Source: a candidate division FCPU426 bacterium
GTDB lineage: Bacteria; Oederibacteriota; JAAXVQ01; JAUVAV01
Direction: 5' to 3'
Length of the DNA stretch: 64,000 nucleotides
Assembly: GCA_030591525.1 (NCBI GenBank)
Contig: JAUVAV010000001.1
Span: 1-64,000 of the forward strand
The notes under the pieces are model-generated. The model was not told the DNA's origin and ran no database searches. It saw only the letters and a list, made by a program, of their open reading frames with translations. Numbering within the stretch: position 1 is the first letter of the stretch; every line of letters starts with the position of its first letter. This document shows, one piece after another, positions 52,551 through 63,137 of the stretch. Made by a program: the position numbers and the translations under genes.

Positions 52551-52687
52551 GCCGGCAGAACCCCAACCCTGTCAACATGTAATCCCCATTAGCCGACAAT
52601 TATTAATTTGGTTCCCTTTTTCTGCTTTGCAAATATTTTTCAACAATTACCTTCTATTTGTATTCAAACCACAAAATAACTTTTATG

Positions 52688-52737
52688 TTAAGTTATCACG
52701 TAGTATTAAGTTATCACGTGATATTAAATTTTGTCAA
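52688..52737 (-). promoter_or_regulatory. promoter with two 14-bp direct repeats
   Basis: Minus-strand TTGACA (52737-52732) is followed after 17-18 bp by ATAACT/TAACTT. Two exact copies of ACGTGATAACTTAA (52706-52719 and 52688-52701), 18 bp apart, cover the -10 region and the likely start site, as a repressor or activator site would. The leader to the LysM gene would be about 200 nt. Confidence 0.5.
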
Positions 52738-52762
52738 GCCTTTGTTCAACCTACTTGTTTTT

Positions 52763-54550
52763 TTATGGCCTGGATTCCGCAATTTTCAAATTCAACTCTT
52801 TTAATTGTTCCGGACCGATTGGTCCCGGAGCGCCGGTTAAAAGATCCTGGGCTCTCTGCGTCTTGGGAAAAGCCATTACATCCCGAATGGTATTTTCTCC
52901 CCTGAGAAGCATTACCAGGCGGTCAAGTCCGATCGCGATTCCGCCATGCGGCGGCGCGCCCAGGGCCAAGGCCTCGATCAGAAATCCAAATTTCAACCGG
53001 GCCTCTTCTTCCGAAATACCGATAAGCTTAAAAATCCTGGATTGCAGTCCGGGTTGATGGATTCTGATGCTTCCCGAAGCGATTTCCACGCCATTTAAGA
53101 CCAGGTCATAACTTAAGGAACGGACCCGGCCGGGATCTGTATCTAATCCGGGAATATCTTCCGGATGCGGGGCGGTAAAAGGGTGATGTTCAGAATCCCA
53201 GCGCCGCTGTTCTTCATTGCGCTTGAAAAGCGGAAAATCCACCACCCAGGATAAATGCCAGGAGTTTTTCGGAATCAAGTCCAACTTCCCCGCCAGCTGG
53301 ATGCGTAACCGGGCTAATACATCATTCACCAATCCAGGTCTATCCGCAATAAATATTAATAAATCACCCGGTTTGCCGGCCAGCCGCTCCTGGATACGGG
53401 CCAGTAACTCAGGCGTAAAATATTTAGTCAGGTTGGATTCTAAGCCTTGGCTGGTAACTTTAAACCAGGCCATGCCTTTAGCCCCGAATTTCTGGGAATC
53501 GGCAATCAAGGCGTCTATTTCCATGCGGGAAAAAGACGCTCCTCCCGGCACAGCCAGACCTTTAACCATGCCTCCGCTGCTCACCGCTGCTGAAAATACT
53601 TTGAATTCCGCCAGCACGGCCAGATCTGAAATATTTTTCAATTCCAGGGCAAAACGCTGATCAGGCTTATCCGTACCAAAACGATCCAGCGCCTCGGAAT
53701 AGGAAATACGCGGCAAGGGCAGCAGCTCTGGTTTCTGAATCCCGGCTGCCTGGAAAATCGCGGCCATCAGCCCCTCAACAGTATTTAAGATATCATCTAA
53801 ATCCACAAAGGACATTTCCAGATCAATCTGAGTAAATTCCGGCTGCCGGTCCGCGCGCAGATCTTCGTCCCTAAAACAACGTGCTATCTGGTAATAGCTG
53901 TCGCATCCGGCTATCATCAGGATTTGCTTCAACATTTGAGGTGACTGGGGCAGGGCAAAACATTGGCCCGGATAGACACGCGAGGGCACGATATAATCCC
54001 TGGCGCCTTCCGGAGTGCTTTTTAGCAAGTAGGGAGTTTCTACTTCCAGCAATCCTTTTGCATCCAGGAAATCACGCGCGGCCTTGGTAACCGCGTGACG
54101 AAAACGCAGATTGGACTGCATGCGCGGGCTCCTTATATCGAGGTACCGGTAGCGCAGCCGCAGATCCTCGGAAATCCCCAGATTCTCTCCCACCTGAAAA
54201 GGCGGGGTGCGGGATGGGTTCAGCACCTGAAGTTCGCTGACCCTCACCTCTATTTCGCCCGTGCCTATTTTAGGATTTATGGTTTCCCGGGAGCGGGGCA
54301 CTACTTGACCCTTGGCAGCAATCACAAACTCGCCCCGGAGCGCTGAAGCTTTGGCATGCGCGTCCGCGGATAGGGCCGGATCAAAAACCAGCTGGGTAAT
54401 TCCTTCCCGGTCGCGTAAATCAATAAAAATCAGACCGCCATGGTCACGGTTGGAATCCACCCAACCGGCCAGCGCAACCTCTTCGCCGGTATTAGAAGCG
54501 CGCAGAGCGCCGCAGTTATGCGTTCTTTTAAATTTCATACCGAATCCCAT
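52763..54550 (-). CDS. aspS: aspartyl-tRNA synthetase
   Basis: 595 residues, bacterial type. The OB-fold anticodon domain (VALAGWVDSNRDHGGLIFID) is followed by a class II core with motif 2 FRDEDLRADRQPEFTQIDLE and motif 3 GIAIGLDRLVML, plus the bacterial insertion domain between them. It charges tRNA-Asp, in some species also tRNA-Asn. I start at the ATG of MGFGMKFKRTH with AGGGAGA nearby; an upstream frame extends into a dispersed repeat and is not protein-like. Confidence 0.96.
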   Translation of the reverse strand: MGFGMKFKRTHNCGALRASNTGEEVALAGWVDSNRDHGGLIFIDLRDREGITQLVFDPALSADAHAKASALRGEFVIAAKGQVVPRSRETINPKIGTGEIEVRVSELQVLNPSRTPPFQVGENLGISEDLRLRYRYLDIRSPRMQSNLRFRHAVTKAARDFLDAKGLLEVETPYLLKSTPEGARDYIVPSRVYPGQCFALPQSPQMLKQILMIAGCDSYYQIARCFRDEDLRADRQPEFTQIDLEMSFVDLDDILNTVEGLMAAIFQAAGIQKPELLPLPRISYSEALDRFGTDKPDQRFALELKNISDLAVLAEFKVFSAAVSSGGMVKGLAVPGGASFSRMEIDALIADSQKFGAKGMAWFKVTSQGLESNLTKYFTPELLARIQERLAGKPGDLLIFIADRPGLVNDVLARLRIQLAGKLDLIPKNSWHLSWVVDFPLFKRNEEQRRWDSEHHPFTAPHPEDIPGLDTDPGRVRSLSYDLVLNGVEIASGSIRIHQPGLQSRIFKLIGISEEEARLKFGFLIEALALGAPPHGGIAIGLDRLVMLLRGENTIRDVMAFPKTQRAQDLLTGAPGPIGPEQLKELNLKIAESRP

Positions 54551-54587
54551 TCGCTGCTCTCCCTTACTCAACTTTTGCAAATTTATA

Positions 54588-54665
54588 AAATCCCCCCTTG
54601 CCCCCCTTTTTGAAAAGGGGGGGCCTGAAAGTCTCCCTTTGAAAAAGGGGGATTCAGGGGGATTT
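54588..54665. repeat. dispersed CCCCCTTTTT/AAAAGGGGG repeat
   Basis: AAATCCCCCCTTGCCCCCC, TTTTTGAAAAGGGGGGG, then CTCCCTTTGAAAAAGGGGGA-TTCAGGGGGATTT: two hairpins of the same sort as in the middle of the 19047-19222 element. This repeat type occurs in many bacterial genomes. Confidence 0.75.
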
Positions 54666-54845
54666 ACAGCGGTTTGAATATAACAGTTTATCAAAAAGCA
54701 TATGATATTATTTTGAAAAAACAAAAAAAGCTAAATTTGCTAAAGTCGAGTCCCTTAAAATATAAATCATCTGGAACCAGAATAAGTCCGGCGTTAAATA
54801 TAGACAAATTCACCCTGATTTACAAGCCCAATATTTTGCCCTATT

Positions 54846-55002
54846 GTAACCTATTAATGAACGTACTAAAATCACATTGTGATAAACTTGGCATTGAGAA
54901 TAGAAAACCGAAAATTGACCGCATTTGAATATTATTATCATGTTTAAGGTTCAAATGCTTCGTACCCTATCAGTCATGTTACTAACATGACTGATAGGGT
55001 AC
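54846..55002 (+). repeat. structured repeat, diverged subfamily, copy G
   Basis: Bounded by GTAACC and GGGTAC. GAAAATTGACCGCATTTGAA is followed by TTCAAATGC and a terminal hairpin with 20-bp perfect arms (GTACCCTATCAGTCATGTTA and its complement) around one base. The ligA stop lies four bases beyond its end. Same order of parts as copy F. Confidence 0.85.
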
Positions 55003-55005
55003 GCC

Positions 55006-57045
<2,040 letters not shown>

Positions 57046-57079
57046 TTATATGTTTCGAAAAGAGAACTTTTCTTTGGAT

Positions 57080-57213
57080 TGTCATTTCGAGCGAAGCGAG
57101 AAATCTTATAGAATACTTTTGATTCACAGTTTCCTTGGAGATTCCTCGCTACGCTCGGAATGACAAAACGCAGGAAGTCTGCTAAAACTGACTTTCCGCA
57201 ACAAAAACTAACT
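57080..57213. repeat. dispersed TCATTTCGAG...CTCGGAATGAC repeat
   Basis: GTCATTTCGAGCGAAGCGAG and GATTCCTCGCTACGCTCGGA-ATGAC arms, then a tail with CTTTCCGCAACAAAAACTAA shared with the copy near 9.3 kb. The rest of 57214-57309 has no gene. Confidence 0.75.
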
Positions 57214-57309
57214 ACAGGATTTTGACCCCGCTATTTAATTTCCGGATGAAAAATCCTTAAATTCCCTGGGCTGGCTAAATATTATTAGGTCCGAATTACT
57301 TTATTTTAT

Positions 57310-57338
57310 TTGACCTTATTACACAAGTAAATTATAAT
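57310..57338 (+). promoter_or_regulatory. promoter of the CrtI-like/chemoreceptor-like operon
   Basis: TTGACC (57310-57315), 17-bp spacer, perfect TATAAT (57333-57338), about 65 bp ahead of the ATG at 57404. Confidence 0.72.
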
Positions 57339-57403
57339 AGCGCCATAATTTCAGGAAGTCGAGTTTGGCGGCACGGGTATCATTTTAAAGGAGGATATAA
57401 TTC

Positions 57404-58918
57404 ATGAAAGAAAAATATGATGCCATCATAATCGGCGGCGGTGTGGCCGGTCTTTCTACTGGTGCCTGGCTGGCTTACAAAGGACTGGACGTAATCGTAC
57501 TGGAACAGCGGGAAAAACCCGGCGGACTTTGTGTTACTTTTGAAAGAGCCGGCACTTTTTACAATCCCGGGGCTACCATGCTCACGGGTTATGGCGAAGG
57601 AAGCACATTAAGAAAATTCGCCCGGACATTGGATTTAGAAAAGGAGATGGAGCTTATTTCCTTACGCTGCGGTTTTAAAACGGTTCTGCCGGAACATACC
57701 GTGAGTTTGTGGAGTGACAAAGAAAAAACTATAGCGGATCTATGCCAAATGTTTCCGGCAGAAAGTCAAAAAATCCACGAATTATTCATTACCATGCAAA
57801 AAATTTATGACGAGGTAAATTCCATAAGCTTTTTAGGAACCGGATTGATCGATTTCTTTAAAGTACCGCTTAAATGCCCGCATATGCTCGCGGTCGCCAA
57901 CAAGACCGTGTCCCAGTTTATGAATAAATACTTTAGTAATCAAAAATTGCAGGCCGCCCTGACCGGTGTTCTTCCAGCCTTTATGGGCCCACCCTCCAGG
58001 GTAGCCGTTATTCCATATATTATGCTAATGATGGGATTGATCGGCCAACCGGTCTATACCATAAAAGGCGGAATTTTTAAACTGCCGGAAGCGCTGGCCA
58101 AAGGCCTTGCCAAACATGGCGGCGAATTAAACACCAACAGCCAGGTAGTAAAAATAATCCTGGAAAATAATCAAGCCCAAGGCGTGGAACTGGCCAACGG
58201 CGACAGGATCCAAGGGCGGTATGTAATCTCCGCCTCGGATGCCACCAATACCTTTATTAAACTAGTGGGCGAAAATTCCCTGAAGCCCGATTTCATCAAA
58301 CGAATCAAAACTACGCCTACCAGTTCTTCCCTGGTGGTCAGTTATATGTCCCTGGACATGGATCTGCTTGCAAACGGTTATGAAGCCGCTCACCACCTAA
58401 TCAGCCATACTTATGATTACAATGAGCTTTATAATGATTTTGAAGCGAATATGTTATCCGAGACGGAATACAATCATTCCCTTAACCTGGCTTCCATCTC
58501 TGATCCCTCCCTGGCGCCCCCGGGCTTTTCCACCCTGGAAATTCAACTCAATGTTCCTTATACACCAAAAGACGGCTGGTCTACACTCAAGGAAATCATG
58601 GCGGAAAAATTAATCAAACGGGCCCAAAAGTTGATCCCGGATATTGAGGATCACTTGGTAGTCCAGGAGGTCTCCACACCGCTTTCCTTTGAAAAAATAA
58701 CCGGAAGCCGGTACGGAGCCGTAGGCTGGGCGCCCTATCCCGAATACACCGGCCTGAAGGCGCTGCATCATGCCACCCCTGTAAAAAACCTGTACCTGGC
58801 AGGCCAATGGACCGAACCCGGTGAGAGTCTCGCGGCCTGCATGCTCTCAGGCCTGCAGGTTTCCAAGATGATACTGGACAGAGAAGGCTTAAAAAATTCC
58901 ATAAACGAACTTATATAA
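57404..58918 (+). CDS. FAD-dependent oxidoreductase of the phytoene desaturase (CrtI) superfamily
   Basis: 504 residues. The N-terminal dinucleotide motif IIGGGVAGLSTGAWLAYKG (about 8-26) with E in VLEQREKPGG, and the C-terminal LYLAGQWTEPGESLAACMLS, place it among CrtI/CrtH and related FAD enzymes. These desaturate or isomerise polyenes or act on other hydrophobic substrates; no carotenoid genes are near, so the substrate is open. AAAGGAGGATA precedes the ATG. It is the first gene of an operon with a 119-residue unknown protein and a soluble chemoreceptor-like protein. Confidence 0.87.
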   Translation: MKEKYDAIIIGGGVAGLSTGAWLAYKGLDVIVLEQREKPGGLCVTFERAGTFYNPGATMLTGYGEGSTLRKFARTLDLEKEMELISLRCGFKTVLPEHTVSLWSDKEKTIADLCQMFPAESQKIHELFITMQKIYDEVNSISFLGTGLIDFFKVPLKCPHMLAVANKTVSQFMNKYFSNQKLQAALTGVLPAFMGPPSRVAVIPYIMLMMGLIGQPVYTIKGGIFKLPEALAKGLAKHGGELNTNSQVVKIILENNQAQGVELANGDRIQGRYVISASDATNTFIKLVGENSLKPDFIKRIKTTPTSSSLVVSYMSLDMDLLANGYEAAHHLISHTYDYNELYNDFEANMLSETEYNHSLNLASISDPSLAPPGFSTLEIQLNVPYTPKDGWSTLKEIMAEKLIKRAQKLIPDIEDHLVVQEVSTPLSFEKITGSRYGAVGWAPYPEYTGLKALHHATPVKNLYLAGQWTEPGESLAACMLSGLQVSKMILDREGLKNSINELI

Positions 58919-58929
58919 GGAGGCTGAAT

Positions 58930-59289
58930 ATGGTTGCCACAGCATTGAATATTGATACCCAGAAATTGGATTCTATATACAGTATGGCCCAAAATTTATT
59001 TGAGCCCTGTAAAGGCGAAAATTGCGAGCTTTCCTATCTGAAAGATGTCATCGCGGCCATCCAGGAATACAAAAAATCCAATCAATGCACAGTACAAATC
59101 AATTTAGCCAATATCCGAAAACAGGAAAAATTCAACCCGCTGGAGCTTTCCAGGATCGCCTCCCTGGCCCGGGAACTGAGCCTGGCCTGCAAGGATCTTC
59201 CCCTGGAGACCTATAATCATTCGGTGGTCAATATCCTGAACCAGGCTGTACAATTATTGATCTTCGGCAGGATCATGCCCCGGTCATGA
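58930..59289 (+). CDS. hypothetical protein between oxidoreductase and chemoreceptor-like gene
   Basis: 119 residues, not recognised. It starts 12 bp after the oxidoreductase, with AGGAGGC in between, and its stop overlaps the next start as ATGA, so it is surely translated. It is mainly helical with three Cys (two in EPCKGENCELS near 26-31, a further one at ACKDL) and no signal peptide or membrane helix. The Cys could bind a metal or serve redox sensing, but that is only a guess from the neighbouring redox enzyme. Confidence 0.7.
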   Translation: MVATALNIDTQKLDSIYSMAQNLFEPCKGENCELSYLKDVIAAIQEYKKSNQCTVQINLANIRKQEKFNPLELSRIASLARELSLACKDLPLETYNHSVVNILNQAVQLLIFGRIMPRS

Positions 59290-60335
59290 AATTTTCGGAT
59301 TTTCTTTTTAAGGTCCGGGAGCAGCATAATGACTCCCCAGCCTTAAAAGATGATCTGTCCAAGCTTACCGAGTTTTTGAACGTCCTGCCGAATGAAACTT
59401 CCCACCTGGAATTACTCCCCAGCGACCTAGGTTCCCCGGAAGGCCGCAATTGCCTGGAAGCCTTAACCACGGTTAAAGACCATTATCGCTCAGTGGCCGG
59501 GAAAGAAAATGCCTACCGGTTAAGTGTAGTGCACCGGGTTAATTATATCCTGGAGGTTTTGGCCCAGGTCTTAAAAGGCGATTTAAAATCCCGGGTGGAG
59601 GATATCCAGGCGGATGAACTGGGTATATTGGAGGTAGGATTAAACGGCATGCTGGACAACCTGGAAAATAAAATCACCACTATCACCTCGATTAATAAAG
59701 TCCTGGAATCCCAGTCTTCCGCCATCAGCAATTCTTCCGCGCTGATTCAAAAGATCATCGCCTCCATACAAAATACCGCAATGTATGTGGAAGATGCAAG
59801 CCCGCTGGTAAACCAATTACTGGAGCTTACCAAAACCGGCGGCGAAAACATCAGCCAGTCGGTGCAGGAAATCAACAGCGTAAAGGAATCCGCCAGCTCC
59901 ATTCTTAAAATGGTCAATATAATATCCTCGGTCACCGAGCAAACCAGTCTGCTCTCCCTTAACGCCGCCATTGAAGCCGCCCATGCCGGCGAACATGGAA
60001 AAGGTTTCGCAGTAGTGGCTGATGAAATCCGGAATTTATCCCAAAAAACCGAGGAAAATGCGCTGAACATCAGCCAAGCTATACAAGCCATTGTAGACAA
60101 AATTTATGTTGCTTCCGAGGTCAGTCAAAAGTCAGGCGAGAGTTTTACCGAAATCGAGCATGGCATCTCTAATATCACGGGCAGTATGAAGGAAACCATG
60201 CATAATATGAATGACTTATCCATCCTGTCTAAAAATGTTTCGCAAGAGGTCTTTCAGGTAATGGAACAATTAATGGATTTGATTAAACAATCGAAAAACG
60301 CCGCCAAACTCCTCGAAGACGAATCGCAATCGTAG
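59286..60335 (+). CDS. soluble methyl-accepting chemotaxis-like protein
   Basis: 349 residues with no membrane helix. A helical N-terminal domain (1-90), a HAMP-like stretch (about 92-140), then a coiled-coil signalling domain with the conserved tip SSVTEQTSLLSLNAAIEAAHAG and KGFAVVADEIRNLS (216-250). Membrane-free receptors of this kind sense cytoplasmic cues or act through CheA/CheW arrays, none of which are encoded nearby. The start overlaps the 119-residue gene. The TAG stop comes from the GTAGGGG repeat that begins at 60332, so the original C terminus may have been longer. Confidence 0.88.
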   Translation: MKFSDFLFKVREQHNDSPALKDDLSKLTEFLNVLPNETSHLELLPSDLGSPEGRNCLEALTTVKDHYRSVAGKENAYRLSVVHRVNYILEVLAQVLKGDLKSRVEDIQADELGILEVGLNGMLDNLENKITTITSINKVLESQSSAISNSSALIQKIIASIQNTAMYVEDASPLVNQLLELTKTGGENISQSVQEINSVKESASSILKMVNIISSVTEQTSLLSLNAAIEAAHAGEHGKGFAVVADEIRNLSQKTEENALNISQAIQAIVDKIYVASEVSQKSGESFTEIEHGISNITGSMKETMHNMNDLSILSKNVSQEVFQVMEQLMDLIKQSKNAAKLLEDESQS

Positions 60336-60413
60336 GGGCCGGCTTCCAGGCCGGCCCATGAATTCACAATTACGCAAAAACAACAACGGGCGGTCACAGG
60401 GGGCCGCCCCTAC
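60332..60413. repeat. composite GTAGGGG repeat at the chemoreceptor-like stop
   Basis: GTAGGGGCCGGCTT...GGCCGGCCC, a 28-nt spacer, then GGGCGGTCACAGGGGGCCGC-CCCTAC: outer arms complement each other. It fills the gap between the convergent chemoreceptor-like and debranching enzyme genes. Confidence 0.82.
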
Positions 60414-60429
60414 ACAACATTTTCACTAA

Positions 60430-62439
60430 TCATGACTGTTTTTTATCAGAATGTGCCATAGAATGGCTGCCAACCGGTTCACCCTTTTTCAACTCCAGGT
60501 GCACCCGCAGGATTTCAGCCACACTCTTGGCACTAGCAATGCATCCCCGCGCCTGGTGCGGAGGGTCGCCGTCAAACATCTCGGAAATACTGCCTAAACC
60601 GTGTTCTTCTAAATGATTGACAAAGGGCTTGATCATCCGGGTAATCTCTTCTTTGACGGCTTTGGTTTCGCCATAGATCTTCCGCAGGGCGTCGGCATAA
60701 GGTCCGATGAGCCAGGGCCATACCGTGCCCTGGTGCGTGGCCCCTTCCCGGTTGAGTATATCGCCCTCATAGGTCCCGTGATAATTCTCGTTTGCCTGGT
60801 TCAAACTCCGGAAACCGAAGGTGGTATAAAGTTCCCGCCGCACGGTCCGGAGCGCCTTTTCCGCCTGATCCCGCTCAAGCAGAGAATAAGGCAGGGAAAG
60901 CGCTAATAATTGGTTCGGCCGTAAAGTAGCGTCCTGAAAATTATCTTCCACCCGGTCGAAGAGACAGCTTCCTTTTTTATTCCAGAACAGGCTTTTAAAC
61001 GCCTTGGCGGTTTTGTCGGCCAATTGTCTATAGCGGTTACTGTCCGCCGGCTGCTTGAAATCAGCGGCCAAATCGCGCATCAAACAGAGCGCGTTATACC
61101 AGAGGGCATTAACCTCCACCGGCTTGCCGGAACGCGGAGTAACCACCCAGTCCCCGACTTGGGCGTCCATCCAGGTAAACTGCGCTCCTTCCTCCGGTAT
61201 GTTGATCAGGCCGTCATCTTCGGAACGGACATTAAGGCGGGTGCCTTTTAAATACCAGGATATGATTTCCTCCATGGTCGTCCACAGCTGCTCGCGGATA
61301 AACTGATTGTCCCCGGTAGCCTGACGGTAATGATAAACCGCGACAAAAAACCAAAGCGCCGCGTCCACGGAATTATATATCGGCTGAGAATGCTCTTCAT
61401 TAAAGTGGTTGGGCAGCATTCCCTCGCTGCAATATCCGGCCAGGGTCTGCAAAAGATTTCTGGCTTCTGAAGTGCGTTTCGTCGCCAGAGTTAAACCCGG
61501 AAAGGCTATTATGGCATCCCTTCCGCAGTCCCCCATCCAGGGATATCCGGCGATGACGCTTAGACCGTCTCCCCGCCGGACTATAAACTGATCAGCCGCC
61601 AGGCTCAAGGTTCGGCCGAAATCATCGCTCGGCGCCGCCATATCAACCAAGGCCCGGCGCCGGATAATTTCGGCCTGGGCCGCGGCCATGGGATCAGGAT
61701 GGGTTAAGCTCTCGGGCGTGGCGGCCAGAAAACCGGGCTCGACGTCTGAGAGTTTAAAGCTGAGAATCCCGGGAGAAAATAAATCTTCCCCGCTTTCGAG
61801 CCCCCGGGCATGCTCTTCCCGGTAAAAAAGATTTTGCTGCCAGTTAGCCGAATGTTCATACACCAAAGCATTGTGGCAAATATTTAGCGCGGGCATATTT
61901 CCATCGGGTATCAACTGAATAACGTGTTCCTGCAGCTCATGATACGTATTAACAAAACGCCGTTCCTGGCGGCGCAAATGATGCCCGCGAAAACTGACCA
62001 GCGGGCGAACGGTCAAGATGATGTCTTCCTCCGGCGGGGTAAGCAGGCGGTAAACAATCCAGGTCAAATTATGTCCGTATGACATGAAAATTCTTTTTTC
62101 CAGGAGCTGATCCGCCAGGCGGTAAGTAAAAACCGGAAAAGGTTCCAGGCGAAAGGCTTCAATATTCAGGTAGCCTTTCGGCGTAATCTTATCCGGATAC
62201 TGATAGGTCGAGAGATGATATTTACGCCCGCGGCAGCTGACAGTCTCTTCGAGTTGGGCGAGCATAACCACCCGGTTTAAAGGCACATTCAATGCGGCCG
62301 TCAGCAGGGACTGGTATCCGCGTGTCGGCATTCCGGACACGGTTCCACAAGCATAACCGCCGATTCCATTAGTCTCCATCCACTCCTTGCGGGACGAATT
62401 CTCAAGGTTGGTACATATATTGCGTCCCAGGCTAATCAT
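60430..62439 (-). CDS. glycogen debranching enzyme (amylo-alpha-1,6-glucosidase type)
   Basis: 669 residues. The opening EWMETNGIGGYACGTVSGMPTR is the hallmark of the archaeal/bacterial GDE family. The C-terminal (alpha/alpha)6 glucosidase domain has GYPWMGDCGRDAIIAFPGL, TWMDAQVGDWVVTPRSGKPV and EGATHQGTVWPWLIGPYADA. It removes alpha-1,6 branches from glycogen. The start lies three bases after the membrane protein gene with GGAAAGG in between, so it is part of the uppP operon. Confidence 0.92.
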   Translation of the reverse strand: MISLGRNICTNLENSSRKEWMETNGIGGYACGTVSGMPTRGYQSLLTAALNVPLNRVVMLAQLEETVSCRGRKYHLSTYQYPDKITPKGYLNIEAFRLEPFPVFTYRLADQLLEKRIFMSYGHNLTWIVYRLLTPPEEDIILTVRPLVSFRGHHLRRQERRFVNTYHELQEHVIQLIPDGNMPALNICHNALVYEHSANWQQNLFYREEHARGLESGEDLFSPGILSFKLSDVEPGFLAATPESLTHPDPMAAAQAEIIRRRALVDMAAPSDDFGRTLSLAADQFIVRRGDGLSVIAGYPWMGDCGRDAIIAFPGLTLATKRTSEARNLLQTLAGYCSEGMLPNHFNEEHSQPIYNSVDAALWFFVAVYHYRQATGDNQFIREQLWTTMEEIISWYLKGTRLNVRSEDDGLINIPEEGAQFTWMDAQVGDWVVTPRSGKPVEVNALWYNALCLMRDLAADFKQPADSNRYRQLADKTAKAFKSLFWNKKGSCLFDRVEDNFQDATLRPNQLLALSLPYSLLERDQAEKALRTVRRELYTTFGFRSLNQANENYHGTYEGDILNREGATHQGTVWPWLIGPYADALRKIYGETKAVKEEITRMIKPFVNHLEEHGLGSISEMFDGDPPHQARGCIASAKSVAEILRVHLELKKGEPVGSHSMAHSDKKQS

Positions 62440-62442
62440 GGC

Positions 62443-63108
62443 TTAGCCTTTCCCGGAGGCTTTGACGCGTATAATCCTTCGGCCGGTCTTTCCCAGCTGC
62501 CGCACCGTGGTTAAGACGATAGCCAGCACCGTCCCACTCAACAGGATCAGTACTGCCGGCTGTACCAGGGAACGTTCCAATCCTAAGGCCAGTAGTCCGC
62601 TGTGGAGGCCAAAAACCAGGACCAGGGCGCGAGCCATTCCCGCCGCCAGAAAAGCGGAAGTATGCTCAATGGACAAAAGCAATAGCCGGGCCAGCCAGTT
62701 GGCAACTACTAGCGCGGTCGCCATGATTAATAGCGCATCGACGGCTTTGGGAAGCATTTCAAAGTACGCGCCTCCCAGCCGGGAAAACCAGGCCAGGTCC
62801 GTACGCTCCAAGGCTTTCATAAAAAAGGTCACTATCAGAAACCAAAATATTACCATCCCGGTGGCGTGCGAGGGGGAAATATCCGCCCGGATTTTATTCA
62901 GCAACCGGGTCAGTCCTATCCAGGCGCAAAAACGGTCCCACTGCAGAACGCGCAGCAGCGCTACCCCGGCAAATTTTGCAATTTCCGAAACAATTAACCC
63001 TAATATCATGATGACCAGGGCTAAAAGCAGGGAACGGACATGTTCTATCAACACTCCGGAAAGCTGCCCGATCTGACTCATTATTATTTGAGTGGAATAG
63101 GAATCCAT
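62443..63108 (-). CDS. conserved multi-helix membrane protein (mechanosensitive-channel-like helices)
   Basis: 221 residues with four to five hydrophobic segments. The repeated pattern of a helix followed by W-D-R-F or N-W-L-A-R-L-L resembles the conserved transmembrane-helix repeats related to small mechanosensitive channels (CmpX-like). It lacks the MscS beta domain. I start at MDSYSTQ, where GGAGGAAG lies upstream; an extension of 35 codons beyond that is not protein-like. It lies between uppP and the debranching enzyme. Confidence 0.75.
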   Translation of the reverse strand: MDSYSTQIIMSQIGQLSGVLIEHVRSLLLALVIMILGLIVSEIAKFAGVALLRVLQWDRFCAWIGLTRLLNKIRADISPSHATGMVIFWFLIVTFFMKALERTDLAWFSRLGGAYFEMLPKAVDALLIMATALVVANWLARLLLLSIEHTSAFLAAGMARALVLVFGLHSGLLALGLERSLVQPAVLILLSGTVLAIVLTTVRQLGKTGRRIIRVKASGKG

Positions 63109-63137
63109 ACATCTTCCTCCTTGAAATAAATAGCTTG

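Noticed and set aside
54674-54928. 84-residue plus-strand ORF
   Set aside because: AT-rich, ends inside repeat G, no motif and no ribosome site.
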